Program-made: the position numbers and the translations under genes | Source: Candidatus Contendibacter sp. | Lineage (GTDB): Bacteria; Pseudomonadota; Gammaproteobacteria; Competibacterales; Competibacteraceae | Assembly: GCA_029624765.1 (NCBI GenBank) | Contig: JARSSO010000063.1 | Span: 1 to 64,000, forward strand | DNA: 64,000 nucleotides | Direction: 5' to 3' | The notes under the pieces: model-generated | Databases searched by the model: none | What the model saw: the letters and a program-made list of their open reading frames with translations, nothing else | Told to the model about the DNA's origin: nothing | Shown here: positions 16,396 through 24,949 of the stretch, one piece after another | Layout: every line of letters starts with the position of its first letter | How positions within the stretch are numbered: position 1 is the first letter of the stretch

Positions 16396-18288
16396 TCAGC
16401 CTTGTTCCGCCCGTCGCCCCCGGCGGCGCTTGAGATGGATCAGCAACAGAGAGACGGCGGCGGGAGTCATGCCCGGAATGCGGCCTGCCTGGCCCAGCGT
16501 GTGGGGACGATGCCGGATCAGCTTCTCCCGCGCCTCGCGCGACAGGCCCCGCACCTCGGCGTAATCCAAATCCGGCGGCAACGCCCACTGCTCGTGCCGA
16601 CGCTGGCGTTCGATTTCCTCGCGCTGGCGTTCGATGTAGCCGGCGTACTTGACCTGAATCTCGACCTGCTCGGCCACGCGCGGATCGGCCGCGCCGGGGC
16701 CGACGCCGGGCAAGCTCATCAACCCGTCATAGGTCACTTCCGGCCGGCGCAACAAGTCCGCCGCCCGGCTTTCCCGCGCCGGCGCACCTTCCAGCACCCG
16801 CTGAAAGTCGGCGTCGCTCGCCTGGCCCGGACGCACCCAGGTCTCGCGCAGCCGCTGGCTTTCCCGCTCGATGGCCTCGCGCTTGGTCTCGAACGCCGCC
16901 CAGCGGTCATCGTCCACCAGCCCCAGCCGGCGACCGATCTCGGTCAGCCGCAGGTCGGCGTTGTCCTCGCGCAGCAACAGGCGGTGCTCGGCCCGGCTGG
17001 TGAACATCCGGTAGGGTTCGCTGGTTCCCCGAGTGATGAGATCGTCGATCAGCACGCCGAGATAGGCTTCGTCGCGGCCCGGCCACCACGGTTCCTCGCC
17101 CCGGACCAACCGGCCGGCGTTGAGGCCGGCCAGCAACCCTTGCGCCGCCGCTTCCTCGTAGCCGGTGGTGCCGTTGATCTGGCCGGCGAAGAACAAGCCC
17201 CGGATCGTCCGGGTTTGCAGCGAATAGTCCAAATCGCGCGGATCGAAGAAGTCGTATTCGATGGCGTAACCGGGCCGGGTGATGTGCGCGTTTTCCAAAC
17301 CCGGAATCGAACGCACCAGCGCGTATTGCACATCGAACGGCAAACTGGTGGAGATGCCGTTGGGGTAGAACTCGTGCGTCTCCAACCCTTCCGGTTCGAG
17401 AAAAATCTGGTGCGCGTTCTTGTCGGCGAAGCGGTGAATCTTGTCCTCGATGGAGGGGCAATAACGCGGCCCGACGCCCTGAATGACCCCGGCGAACAGT
17501 GGCGAACGATCCAGGCCGCCGCGAATCAGATCGTGGGTCCGTTCGTTGGTGTGGGTGATCCAGCACGAAATCTGCCGGGGATGCTCCGCCGCCGAACCCA
17601 GGTAGGAAAACACCGGACACGGTTCGTCGCCGGGTTGTTCGGTCAACTGGGCGAAGTCGATGCTTCGCCCGTCCAGGCGCGGCGGCGTGCCGGTCTTCAG
17701 CCGCCCGACCCGCAGCGGCAATTCCCGCAATCGCGCCGCCAGCGCGTTCGCCGGCGGATCGCCGGCCCGGCCGCCTTCATGGTTGACCATCCCCACGTGA
17801 ATCCGTCCGGCCAGGAAGGTGCCGGCGGTGAGCACCACCGCCCCGGCGGAAAACCGGATGCCGGTTTGCGTCGTCACGCCGGTCACCCGTTCCCCCTCGA
17901 CGAGCAGATCGGCGGCCGCCTGCTGGAACACGCGTAGATTCGGCTGGTTCTCGATCAACGACCGTACCGTCGCCTTGTACAGCGCCCGGTCGGCCTGACA
18001 GCGGGTGGCGCGCACCGCCGGCCCCTTGCGGCTGTTAAGGATGCGAAACTGGATGCCGGCCCGGTCGGCGGCCCGCGCCATCACGCCGCCAAGCGCGTCG
18101 ATCTCCTTGACCAGATGGCCCTTGCCGATGCCGCCGATGGCCGGATTGCAACTCATCGCACCCACGGTTTCGATGGTATGGGTCAACAACAGGGTGCGCA
18201 GCCCCATGCGCGCGGCGGCCATGCAGGCTTCGGTACCGGCATGGCCCCCACCGATCACGATGACGTCAAACGATTCGGGATAGCGCAT
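16396..18288 (-). CDS. mnmG: tRNA uridine-5-carboxymethylaminomethyl(34) synthesis enzyme MnmG
   Basis: 630 residues, the same length as E. coli GidA/MnmG. With MnmE it installs cmnm5U at the wobble position of tRNA. The FAD-binding dinucleotide fold is at the N-terminus (DVIVIGGGHAGTEA), followed by the family signature SCNPAIGGIGKGHLVKEIDA and the RNA-binding C-terminal domain ending in DYAEVRGLSREAREKLIRHR. It is usually next to rsmG or parA near the origin, but here it sits beside a thiamin-precursor transporter. Confidence 0.98.
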   Translation of the reverse strand: MRYPESFDVIVIGGGHAGTEACMAAARMGLRTLLLTHTIETVGAMSCNPAIGGIGKGHLVKEIDALGGVMARAADRAGIQFRILNSRKGPAVRATRCQADRALYKATVRSLIENQPNLRVFQQAAADLLVEGERVTGVTTQTGIRFSAGAVVLTAGTFLAGRIHVGMVNHEGGRAGDPPANALAARLRELPLRVGRLKTGTPPRLDGRSIDFAQLTEQPGDEPCPVFSYLGSAAEHPRQISCWITHTNERTHDLIRGGLDRSPLFAGVIQGVGPRYCPSIEDKIHRFADKNAHQIFLEPEGLETHEFYPNGISTSLPFDVQYALVRSIPGLENAHITRPGYAIEYDFFDPRDLDYSLQTRTIRGLFFAGQINGTTGYEEAAAQGLLAGLNAGRLVRGEEPWWPGRDEAYLGVLIDDLITRGTSEPYRMFTSRAEHRLLLREDNADLRLTEIGRRLGLVDDDRWAAFETKREAIERESQRLRETWVRPGQASDADFQRVLEGAPARESRAADLLRRPEVTYDGLMSLPGVGPGAADPRVAEQVEIQVKYAGYIERQREEIERQRRHEQWALPPDLDYAEVRGLSREAREKLIRHRPHTLGQAGRIPGMTPAAVSLLLIHLKRRRGRRAEQG

Positions 18289-18289
18289 A

Positions 18290-19261
18290 TCAATCCGGCA
18301 GCGGCGGTTGCACCGCGTAATTGGACACCGGCAAGGCCACGGTGATCACGCCCTGCTTGACGAGAAACTGGGCGAAACGCTTGTAGCGGGCCTCGTCCAG
18401 CGCCGCCGGCCGGCGAGCCAGGCGCGGCAAGGTGTCGCGCCAGGCGCGGCGATTCAATTCGTCGTTCAAATCCTTGTGCTTGGCCACGAACGCTTTCCAT
18501 GCCTCGTCGGGATGGTTGAGAAGATACAGCGTCGCCTGTTCCAGCGCGGCCATGAATCGCCCCAACCGGGGATCGTTGAGTTGGTCGCGGTTCGCCACCA
18601 GCACCAGCTCATCATAAGGCGGGACGCCCTCTTCCTCCGGATAGAACGCCTGTCCCGGCTTCTTGGCCAGATCGAGCTGATTCAGCTCGAAATTGCGAAA
18701 AGCCCCGATAACCGCGTCCACCTGCTTCGACAACAGGGCTGGAGAAAGCGAGAAGTTGACGTTCACCAGGGTCACGTCTTCCGCCTTGAGTCCGACCCTG
18801 GCCAACATCGCCTTCAGCAACGCTTCCTCGAACCCGCCGACCGAATAACCGATCTTGCGGCCCTTGAGATCGGCCAGGGCCTTCACCGGCCCCCCCTTGA
18901 GCACCACCAGCGAATTCAACGGGGTTGCGACCAGGGTGCCGACGCGCTTGATCGGCAGGCCGGCGTTGACGTGGATATGCAATTGCGGCTGGTAGGTAAC
19001 CGCCAGATCGACCTTGCCGGCGGCGACCAGCTTGGGCGGATCGTTGGGATCGGCGGGGGTTTGCAGGTCGACCTCCAGGTTCTGGGCGGCGAAAAAGCCC
19101 TTCTCCTGGGCCACGATCAGCGCGGCGTGATCGGGATTGACAAACCAGTCGAGCATGACGGTCAATTTCTTGTCATTGGCTGGCGGGTCAGCGGCCCAGG
19201 CGCCCGGCGTCGGCACGACGAAACTCAGCAACAACAAGACGGCGCGGAACAGGTTCAACAT
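18290..19261 (-). CDS. thiY: ABC transporter substrate-binding protein, ThiY/NMT1-like (thiamin pyrimidine precursor)
   Basis: About 323 residues with a signal peptide (MLNLFRAVLLLLSFVV..AWA) and an NMT1-like periplasmic-binding fold. LTVMLDWFVNPDHAALIVAQ and LLSKQVDAVIGAFRNFELNQ are typical of the hydroxymethylpyrimidine-precursor binding group. The ATG at 19261 with GGAAG is preferred; one at 19276 abuts the permease stop. It is the third gene of a leftward ATPase-permease-binding-protein unit. The substrate assignment comes from family resemblance, and no TPP riboswitch was found upstream. Confidence 0.85.
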   Translation of the reverse strand: MLNLFRAVLLLLSFVVPTPGAWAADPPANDKKLTVMLDWFVNPDHAALIVAQEKGFFAAQNLEVDLQTPADPNDPPKLVAAGKVDLAVTYQPQLHIHVNAGLPIKRVGTLVATPLNSLVVLKGGPVKALADLKGRKIGYSVGGFEEALLKAMLARVGLKAEDVTLVNVNFSLSPALLSKQVDAVIGAFRNFELNQLDLAKKPGQAFYPEEEGVPPYDELVLVANRDQLNDPRLGRFMAALEQATLYLLNHPDEAWKAFVAKHKDLNDELNRRAWRDTLPRLARRPAALDEARYKRFAQFLVKQGVITVALPVSNYAVQPPLPD

Positions 19262-19276
19262 GATTCTTCCATCCAT

Positions 19277-20047
19277 TCAATCGGTTTCAGCGGTTTCGGG
19301 ATTGACGGGATGCCAGGGCAGCCAGCGTTTGAGTCCGGCGTCCACGGCAAAGTACAGCCCGACCGCCAGCGCGGCCAGGACCAGGAGGGCGGCGAACAGC
19401 AAATCCACCTGCATCCGGCTGTTGGCGTGCAGCATCAGATAACCCAGCCCGGCGCTGGAGCCCACCCACTCGCCCAGCACGGCGCCGATGGGCGCGACGG
19501 CGGCGGCGACCCGCAGACCGGAACCCAGCGCCGGCAGCGCGGCGGGCAGCGCGATATGGCGCAGCACCGCCCAGCGCCGGGGCTCGGGGAGCATCACCCG
19601 CGCCAGGTCCAGCCAGCCGCGCGGGGTATGACGCAGACCATCGTAAAAATTCGCCGTCACCGGAAAATAGATGATCAGCATCGCCATCGCGACCTTGGAA
19701 CCCAGCCCGTAGCCCAGCCACAGCACCAGCAAGGGCGCGACGGCGAACACCGGGATGGCCTGGGAGGCGATCAGCACCGGCAGCAACCAGCGCCGCGCCC
19801 GCCGCGAATAGCCCAGCGCCAGCGCGGTCGCGCCACCGAGCAGCGTGCCCAGCGTCATCCCCAGCACGATCTCCAGCGCGGTGACGCCCGCGTGGCCGAG
19901 CAGCGAACCGGCATTCCGCCACAGGCTGGCCGCGACCGCCGGCGGATCGGGGAGGATGTACGGCGGCAGATCGCCCAGCGTCACCACTCCCTGCCAGACC
20001 AGCAACAGCCCCGCCAGCGTCAACAGACCCCGCCCCACTCCTCTCAC
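19277..20047 (-). CDS. thiX: ABC transporter permease, ThiX-like
   Basis: 256 residues with about six membrane segments and the BPD-transporter EAA-type loop region (LPAALPALGSGLRVAAAVAP followed by GAVLGEW). It resembles the SsuC/TauC/ThiX permease group. Its start overlaps the end of the ATPase gene by four bases and its stop precedes the binding-protein gene, so the three form one operon. Confidence 0.87.
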   Translation of the reverse strand: MRGVGRGLLTLAGLLLVWQGVVTLGDLPPYILPDPPAVAASLWRNAGSLLGHAGVTALEIVLGMTLGTLLGGATALALGYSRRARRWLLPVLIASQAIPVFAVAPLLVLWLGYGLGSKVAMAMLIIYFPVTANFYDGLRHTPRGWLDLARVMLPEPRRWAVLRHIALPAALPALGSGLRVAAAVAPIGAVLGEWVGSSAGLGYLMLHANSRMQVDLLFAALLVLAALAVGLYFAVDAGLKRWLPWHPVNPETAETD

Positions 20048-20808
20048 GCCGCCCCCAGCAGGCGCAGAATCGCGCGGTACGCGGCCTGGACCGCCGGGTC
20101 GCCGGGATCGCGCGGCGGAACGCCGGGCAGATCGGGCAATGGCGACAGGGTCGCCGGCCGCCCGTTCATCACCAGGACATGATCGCCCAGCCGCAAGGCT
20201 TCCAGCGGATCGTGGGTGACCAGCAGCACGGTGCGCCCGGCCAGCAACTCGGCGGCCAAGGCCTGCAACCGCAGCCGGGTCAGCGCGTCAAGCCCGGAGA
20301 ACGGCTCGTCCATCAGCACTACCGGTCGGTCTTCCATCAGGGTCCGCGCCAGCGCGGCCCGTTGGCGCATTCCGCCCGACAATGTATCCGGCCGCGCTGG
20401 CGCGCAATCCGTCAGCCCGACCCGCGCCAACAGATCCAACGCCCGCTTGCGGTCCGGCCGTTCGCCGCGCAGCCGACTGCCCAGGGTGACGTTGTCCAGC
20501 ACGTTCAGCCAGGGCAGCAGCAAATCCTGTTGCGCCATGTAGGCGACCCGTCCGGTCAACGGCAAGCCGTCGCCGCCGCGCAGCTCGCCGCTGATGCCGA
20601 TGGCGGTCAGCCCCGCCAGCAGACGCAGCAGACTGGTCTTGCCGATGCCGCTGGGACCGAGCAGGCAGGTGAAGCAACCGCCGGCCAGTTCCAAATCCAG
20701 CCCGTCGAACAGGGTCAGACCACCGTAAACCAGCCGCGCGGCGCGCAAACTGACCGCCAGCGGCGCGGGAGTCATGGCGCGGGGGAGAACGACGAACGGT
20801 GGAGACAT
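20044..20808 (-). CDS. thiZ: ABC transporter ATP-binding protein, ThiZ-like
   Basis: 254 residues from the ATG at 20808 (an ATG at 20775 is also possible; neither has a strong ribosome site). It shows Walker A LLGPSGIGKTSLL, the Q-loop in MAQQDLLLPWLNV, signature LSGGMRQRAALARTLM, Walker B VVLMDEPFSGLD and the switch His in VTHDPLEA. It is first in the thiZXY unit and reads divergently from cysH. Confidence 0.9.
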   Translation of the reverse strand: MSPPFVVLPRAMTPAPLAVSLRAARLVYGGLTLFDGLDLELAGGCFTCLLGPSGIGKTSLLRLLAGLTAIGISGELRGGDGLPLTGRVAYMAQQDLLLPWLNVLDNVTLGSRLRGERPDRKRALDLLARVGLTDCAPARPDTLSGGMRQRAALARTLMEDRPVVLMDEPFSGLDALTRLRLQALAAELLAGRTVLLVTHDPLEALRLGDHVLVMNGRPATLSPLPDLPGVPPRDPGDPAVQAAYRAILRLLGAA

Positions 20809-20879
20809 GACGAGAGCGGCGTGGCGGCGACGGGGCCGGTGTCCGACTCGGCCCGGCGGGAGGAGGGATTGTAACGGTC

Positions 20880-21000
20880 CACGCGGGCCGCGCCTAGCTC
20901 GATGCCCTTGAATATAAGGGAACGAAATAAATATATAGATACTAATTCCTTTTAGATTTATCAATCCGCCGGTAAAGTACGCGCATGATTTCGGAATCCT
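20880..21000. promoter_or_regulatory. AT-rich divergent promoter region between thiZ and cysH
   Basis: The 240-base gap between the two starts contains an abrupt AT-rich stretch (about 20910-20965, with ATAAATATATAG and TTCCTTTTAG) inside GC-rich surroundings. The pattern suits a promoter needing an activator such as CysB on the cysH side. No TPP aptamer signature was seen on the thiZ side. Confidence 0.35.
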
Positions 21001-21050
21001 CGCCAAGGATGCTCCATCAAACCTGGCCAGCACAACGAGGGAGATCCATC

Positions 21051-21794
21051 ATGACTCACGCGAACGTCCCATCAGATGCTCATTTTCAAGGAAACGCCGC
21101 CCGGCCGCGGTTCGATCTGGCGGAGACGAACCGCGAGATGGACAAGCTGAGCGCCGAGCAGCGGGTCGCGTGGACGCTGGAAAATTTCCCTGGCCGCGTC
21201 GTGCTGACCTCCAGCTTCGGCGCGCAATCGGCCGTCTGCCTGCACCTGGTCGCCGTCCAGCAGCCCGACATCCCGGTGGTGCTGGTGGATACCGGCTATC
21301 TGTTTCCGGAAACCTATCAGTTCATCGACGAACTGACCCAGCGGCTCTCCCTGAACCTCCACATCTACCGGGCCGAGCACAGCCCGGCCTGGCAGGAAGC
21401 CCGCTATGGCAAGCTTTGGGAACAGGGGCTGGAAGGCATCGAACGCTACAACTGGCTCAACAAGGTCGAACCGATGCAGCGGGCGCTGCGAGACCTGGGC
21501 GCGGCGGCCTGGATTTCCGGGCTGCGGCGGCAACAGGCGAAAAGCCGCCAGAATCTCGACGTGCTACTGTGGCGCAACGGCCGTTGCAAGGTCCACCCGC
21601 TGATCGACTGGACCGACCGCGACGTGTTCCGCTACCTGACCCGGCATAACCTGCCCTATCACCCGCTGTGGGAACAGGGCTACGTCTCCATCGGCGACGT
21701 GCACACCACCCGCCGGCTGATCGACGGCATGACCGAGGAAGACACCCGCTTCTTCGGCCTCAAGCGGGAATGCGGCCTGCACGAGCACGTTTGA
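21051..21794 (+). CDS. cysH: phosphoadenylyl-sulfate (PAPS) reductase
   Basis: 247 residues from the ATG at 21051, which has AGGGAG eight bases upstream. It reduces PAPS to sulfite using thioredoxin in assimilatory sulfate reduction. The PP-loop reads VLTSSFGAQSAV, followed by WISGLRRQQAKSR and the catalytic KRECGLHEH with Cys241. The paired-cysteine iron-sulfur motifs of APS reductases are absent, pointing to the E. coli-type PAPS enzyme. No other cys genes are adjacent. Confidence 0.93.
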   Translation: MTHANVPSDAHFQGNAARPRFDLAETNREMDKLSAEQRVAWTLENFPGRVVLTSSFGAQSAVCLHLVAVQQPDIPVVLVDTGYLFPETYQFIDELTQRLSLNLHIYRAEHSPAWQEARYGKLWEQGLEGIERYNWLNKVEPMQRALRDLGAAAWISGLRRQQAKSRQNLDVLLWRNGRCKVHPLIDWTDRDVFRYLTRHNLPYHPLWEQGYVSIGDVHTTRRLIDGMTEEDTRFFGLKRECGLHEHV

Positions 21795-21938
21795 TCCACG
21801 CGCAATTCTCCTCTCACCCCCATCCCCTCTTCCACGGACAGCGGGGAGTTTTCGAGTCGCTTAACGGCATGCAGCCGACGCCGCATGCGTGGCCGAAGCG
21901 GTATCAGCGTCGAAACCAGCTTTGATGCGAGGTACCGC

Positions 21939-22334
21939 TCAGGAACCGCCGGAGCCGGATTCGGCTTGCCCGCAACTCGCGCACGCTCCATACAACACGA
22001 TTTCGTGCCGCCGGACCTGAAAATCCTGGGGCGCCAGCCTCTCCAGGTCGTGGACGCAACCCGGTAGATCGAACACCCGCCGGCAATGCTGGCAGATGAA
22101 ATGGTGATGGTGGCCCCGGTCGGTCGGTTCGTAGCAGGGGGACGCCCCCGGAATCTCGACCTGGGCAATCTCGCCCCGCGCCATGAACGCCTTCAGGGCG
22201 CGATACACCGTCGCCAGCCCGATACCCGCGCTGTCCCGACTCGCCCGCTCGCGGATTTCCTGCGCCGTCAGCGGCTGGCTCGCCTGGCGCAGAATGCCCA
22301 GAATCACTTCGCGTTGCCGCGTGGAATAGCTCAC
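21939..22334 (-). CDS. zur: Fur-family regulator, probably zinc uptake regulator Zur
   Basis: 131 residues from a GTG at 22334 with GGAG seven bases upstream (a second GTG lies at 22340). The winged-helix part reads STRQREVILGILRQ and GIGLATVYRALKAF. The metal-binding part has HHHHFICQHC and a C-terminal CASC, the two CxxC pairs of the structural zinc site. It is divergent from a COG0523 GTPase and a znuCBA-containing locus with a candidate operator between, which favours Zur over Fur or PerR. This assignment rests on context. Confidence 0.88.
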   Translation of the reverse strand: MSYSTRQREVILGILRQASQPLTAQEIRERASRDSAGIGLATVYRALKAFMARGEIAQVEIPGASPCYEPTDRGHHHHFICQHCRRVFDLPGCVHDLERLAPQDFQVRRHEIVLYGACASCGQAESGSGGS

Positions 22335-22356
22335 GTTCACGCTCCGCTTGACTGAA

Positions 22357-22404
22357 TTCGAGAATTGGTTATCGTATTCGAGAATTGAGAACCCAATCTC
22401 GAAT
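22357..22404. promoter_or_regulatory. candidate Zur operator(s) in the zur/zinc-locus divergent promoter
   Basis: The 87-base gap holds the element TTCGAGAATTG twice (22357-22367 and 22377-22387) and an inverted arm, so that ATTCGAGA at 22376 pairs with TCTCGAAT at 22397-22404. The region is AT-rich relative to both genes. The arrangement fits an operator that would control both directions. It does not match the E. coli Zur box exactly, so Zur binding is inferred. Confidence 0.55.
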
Positions 22405-22421
22405 CGACCGAGTTGCCGCCG

Positions 22422-23780
22422 ATGCTCACGAACGCCGCCGATCCCCGCATTCCCGTCACGGTGCTGACCGGTTTTCTCGGCGCCGGGAAAACCACCCTGC
22501 TCAACCGCATTCTGACCGAACAGCACGGCCAGCGCATCGCCGTGATCGAAAACGAGTTCGGCGAAATCGGCATCGATCAGGCTCTGGTCATCAACGCCGA
22601 GGAAGAAATCTTCGAGATGAACAACGGCTGCTTGTGCTGCACCGTGCGCGGCGACCTGATCCGCATTCTCGGCAACCTGATGAAACGCCGCGACAAGTTC
22701 GACCGGATTCTGGTCGAAACCACTGGCCTGGCCGACCCCGGTCCGGTGGCCCAGACCTTTTTCATGGACGACGAGACGAAGGACCATCTGCGGCTGGACG
22801 GTATCGTCACCCTGGTCGATTGCAAGCACGTCGCGCAACATCTGGAAGATAGCGCGGAATGCCGCGAACAGATCGCGTTCGCCGATACCCTGGTGCTCAA
22901 CAAGGTCGATCTGGTGGACGGCGCTGCGGTGGATGCACTGGAAACCCGCCTGCGGGCGATGAACGGGCTGGCGAAAATCCAGCGTGCCCACATGGCGCGG
23001 GTCGATCTCGGCCAAGTGCTCGATCTCGGCGGCTTCGATCTGAAGCGGGCGCTGGATATCAATCCGGCTTTTCTGGAACCGGAATATCCCTTCGAGTGGG
23101 GCGGCTGGTATGCCTTGCCGGCCGGCGAGTCGGTGCTGGTGCTGGAAGACGGACCGGACCCCGAGATGAGCGTCGTCCTGTTGCCGGTGTCCGAGCACGA
23201 TGCCCTGGCCGCCGCTCGGGAGGTCGCGGTCGAGCTGTTTGCGGCGGCCGCCGTCGCGGCGCAACCCGGCGACGCGCTGGAGCCGGGCGCCCGCCACTAC
23301 CGATTGCGGCTGGCGGCGAAACCGGGCTTCAAGCATTTCCCGCTCCGGCCGAACGCGGCGGGACACGTCGCGCTTTTCACCCAACATCATCCCGACGAAT
23401 TCGCCTTGCGAGTGCTCGTCCCGAACAGCCAACCGCTCCAGCCCATCTACGCGCACGCCTACAACCCCGGCCATATCCACGACGATTCGGTGTCTTCGGT
23501 CGGCCTCGTCGAGGAGCGCCCCGTCGATCCGTTCAAGTTGAATCGGTGGCTGAGCGATTTGCTGCGCGACAAGGGCGCGGACATCTTCCGCATGAAAGGC
23601 GTGCTGCACTTGGCCGACAGCGACAACCGATTCGTCTTTCAGGGCGTGCACATGCTGTTCGACGGGCAGGCAGACCGGCCTTGGCACGCCGACGAGCCGC
23701 GCGTGAGCCAGATGATTTTCATCGGCCGGCACCTGGATCGGGCGGACCTGACGACCGGTTTCCGCGCCTGCCTCGATTGA
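22422..23780 (+). CDS. CobW/COG0523-family GTPase, putative zinc metallochaperone
   Basis: About 452 residues from the ATG at 22422 (a TTG at 22413 is in frame). The GTPase domain has GFLGAGKTTLLN, IENEFGE, the metal-binding CLCC motif (Cys70-Cys72-Cys73), VETTGLADP and NKVDLVD. The C-terminal CobW_C domain reads MKGVLHL and FQGVHMLFDG. COG0523 proteins next to Zur deliver zinc to client proteins under zinc starvation. It heads a ten-gene rightward run, and the operator upstream supports zinc-dependent control. A cobalamin role is less likely here. Confidence 0.92.
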   Translation: MLTNAADPRIPVTVLTGFLGAGKTTLLNRILTEQHGQRIAVIENEFGEIGIDQALVINAEEEIFEMNNGCLCCTVRGDLIRILGNLMKRRDKFDRILVETTGLADPGPVAQTFFMDDETKDHLRLDGIVTLVDCKHVAQHLEDSAECREQIAFADTLVLNKVDLVDGAAVDALETRLRAMNGLAKIQRAHMARVDLGQVLDLGGFDLKRALDINPAFLEPEYPFEWGGWYALPAGESVLVLEDGPDPEMSVVLLPVSEHDALAAAREVAVELFAAAAVAAQPGDALEPGARHYRLRLAAKPGFKHFPLRPNAAGHVALFTQHHPDEFALRVLVPNSQPLQPIYAHAYNPGHIHDDSVSSVGLVEERPVDPFKLNRWLSDLLRDKGADIFRMKGVLHLADSDNRFVFQGVHMLFDGQADRPWHADEPRVSQMIFIGRHLDRADLTTGFRACLD

Positions 23781-23792
23781 GGCCGGCCCGGC

Positions 23793-24827
23793 ATGAGCGT
23801 CAAGAAAGCAGCCGCCGTCGGTATCCGCTGGGCGGTCGAACTGGCCGATGGCGTTCAGGACTTGGCGTGGTCGCCCGATGGCCGCTGGCTGGCGTCGGCG
23901 GCGGTCAGCGGTCCGATCAGCCTGATCGCGAGCGCGACCGGCGATGTTAGCCGAGAGTGGCGGGGACATGGCGGGGGGACGCTGAAACTGGCGTGGTCGC
24001 GGGACAACCGCTGGCTGGCCAGCGGCGGTCAGGACGGTTGCGCGCGAGTTTGGGACCCGGACGGCGGCGGGGAGCAGCGGCGACTTGCCGCCGGCAGCGA
24101 CTGGGTCGGCGGCGTGAGTTTCTCGCCGTATGCGGACCTGCTCATCACCGCCGCCGGGAAGGAGCTGCGCGCCTGGAATCTCGACGGTCAACTGCTGCGC
24201 GCCACCCAGCCGCACGCCAGCACGATCACCGATCTGGCCTGGCATCCCCGGCAACCGCTGCTGGCTTCGTCGGCCTTCGGCAAGATGCACCTGTGGGACT
24301 GGCGCTCGTTGGAGTCGCCCGAGGAGCGAACCTTGCCGCATCCATCCTCGCTGCTGAACGCGCGCTGGTCCCCGAACGGCCGTTTTCTGGCCTGCGGCTG
24401 TCAGGATAACAACCTGCGCGGTTGGACCTGGCCGGATACCGAGAATTTCCAAATGAGCGGATACCTGACCAAGGTCAGAGTCCTGACATGGGACCGTACC
24501 TCGCGCTGGTTGGCCACGGCGGATCGCGAGATCGTGACCGTCTGGGATTTCGCCCAAGGTCCGCCCATGGGGAAGGCGCCCCTGGACTTCGAGGGACCGC
24601 TCGATACCGTGCGCGATTTGGCCTTTCATCCGAGCCGGCCCTGGCTGGCGGCAGGCGACCAGGGCGGGCATCTTCTCGTCTGGGATTTGGACGAGCGCGG
24701 CTATCGATTGCTGTGGCAGGGTACGCTGCGTGGTGGATTCCAACGGCTGGCCTGGCATCCCCAGGAGCGGCTGCTGGCGGTGGGCGGCGAGGACGGCACC
24801 GTCGCGGCCTTCGAGTTCACCCGATGA
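23793..24827 (+). CDS. WD40-repeat protein in the zinc locus
   Basis: 344 residues with about seven WD-type repeats, e.g. DLAWSPDGRWLASAA, KLAWSRDNRWLASGG, DLAWHPRQPLLASSA, DLAFHPSRPWLAAGD. Several end in VWD or LWDW, as in a complete beta-propeller. There is no signal peptide, so it is probably cytoplasmic. It starts 12 bases after the GTPase stop and overlaps the next small gene by ATGA, so it is embedded in the operon. Its function is unknown; a scaffold for the GTPase or its clients is one possibility (inference). Confidence 0.88.
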   Translation: MSVKKAAAVGIRWAVELADGVQDLAWSPDGRWLASAAVSGPISLIASATGDVSREWRGHGGGTLKLAWSRDNRWLASGGQDGCARVWDPDGGGEQRRLAAGSDWVGGVSFSPYADLLITAAGKELRAWNLDGQLLRATQPHASTITDLAWHPRQPLLASSAFGKMHLWDWRSLESPEERTLPHPSSLLNARWSPNGRFLACGCQDNNLRGWTWPDTENFQMSGYLTKVRVLTWDRTSRWLATADREIVTVWDFAQGPPMGKAPLDFEGPLDTVRDLAFHPSRPWLAAGDQGGHLLVWDLDERGYRLLWQGTLRGGFQRLAWHPQERLLAVGGEDGTVAAFEFTR

Positions 24828-24943
24828 GGCGGCTATCCGTGCATGCTTTGAGCCTGTTGGCGACTGGGGCTCTGCAACGGGTGGCGGCGGCAATCGTTCT
24901 GGTGGCCGGACTCTGGCTGGCCGTCGCCTGGGCGCTGCGCTGA
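24824..24943 (+). CDS. 39-residue single-span membrane micro-protein
   Basis: The ATG at 24824 overlaps the WD40 stop as ATGA and the stop is at 24941, six bases before the ZnuC start. It encodes a basic N-terminus (MRRLSVHALS) and one hydrophobic helix (VAAAIVLVAGLWLAVAWAL). The overlap and tight spacing argue for a real, coupled gene. It could be a small partner of the ZnuCB transporter. No family is recognised. Confidence 0.6.
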   Translation: MRRLSVHALSLLATGALQRVAAAIVLVAGLWLAVAWALR

Positions 24944-24949
24944 TACGCC

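Noticed and set aside
18308..20182. 624-residue rightward open frame
   Set aside because: Antisense to the thiY-thiX genes with recognised motifs.
20809..21050. TPP riboswitch expected before thiZXY
   Set aside because: No CTGAGA or ACCTGATCTGG-type conserved segments could be found on either strand.
22335..24893. Very long leftward open frame extending the zur frame to about 980 residues
   Set aside because: It is antisense to the GTPase and WD40 genes, has no family features beyond the Zur part, and reflects high GC content.
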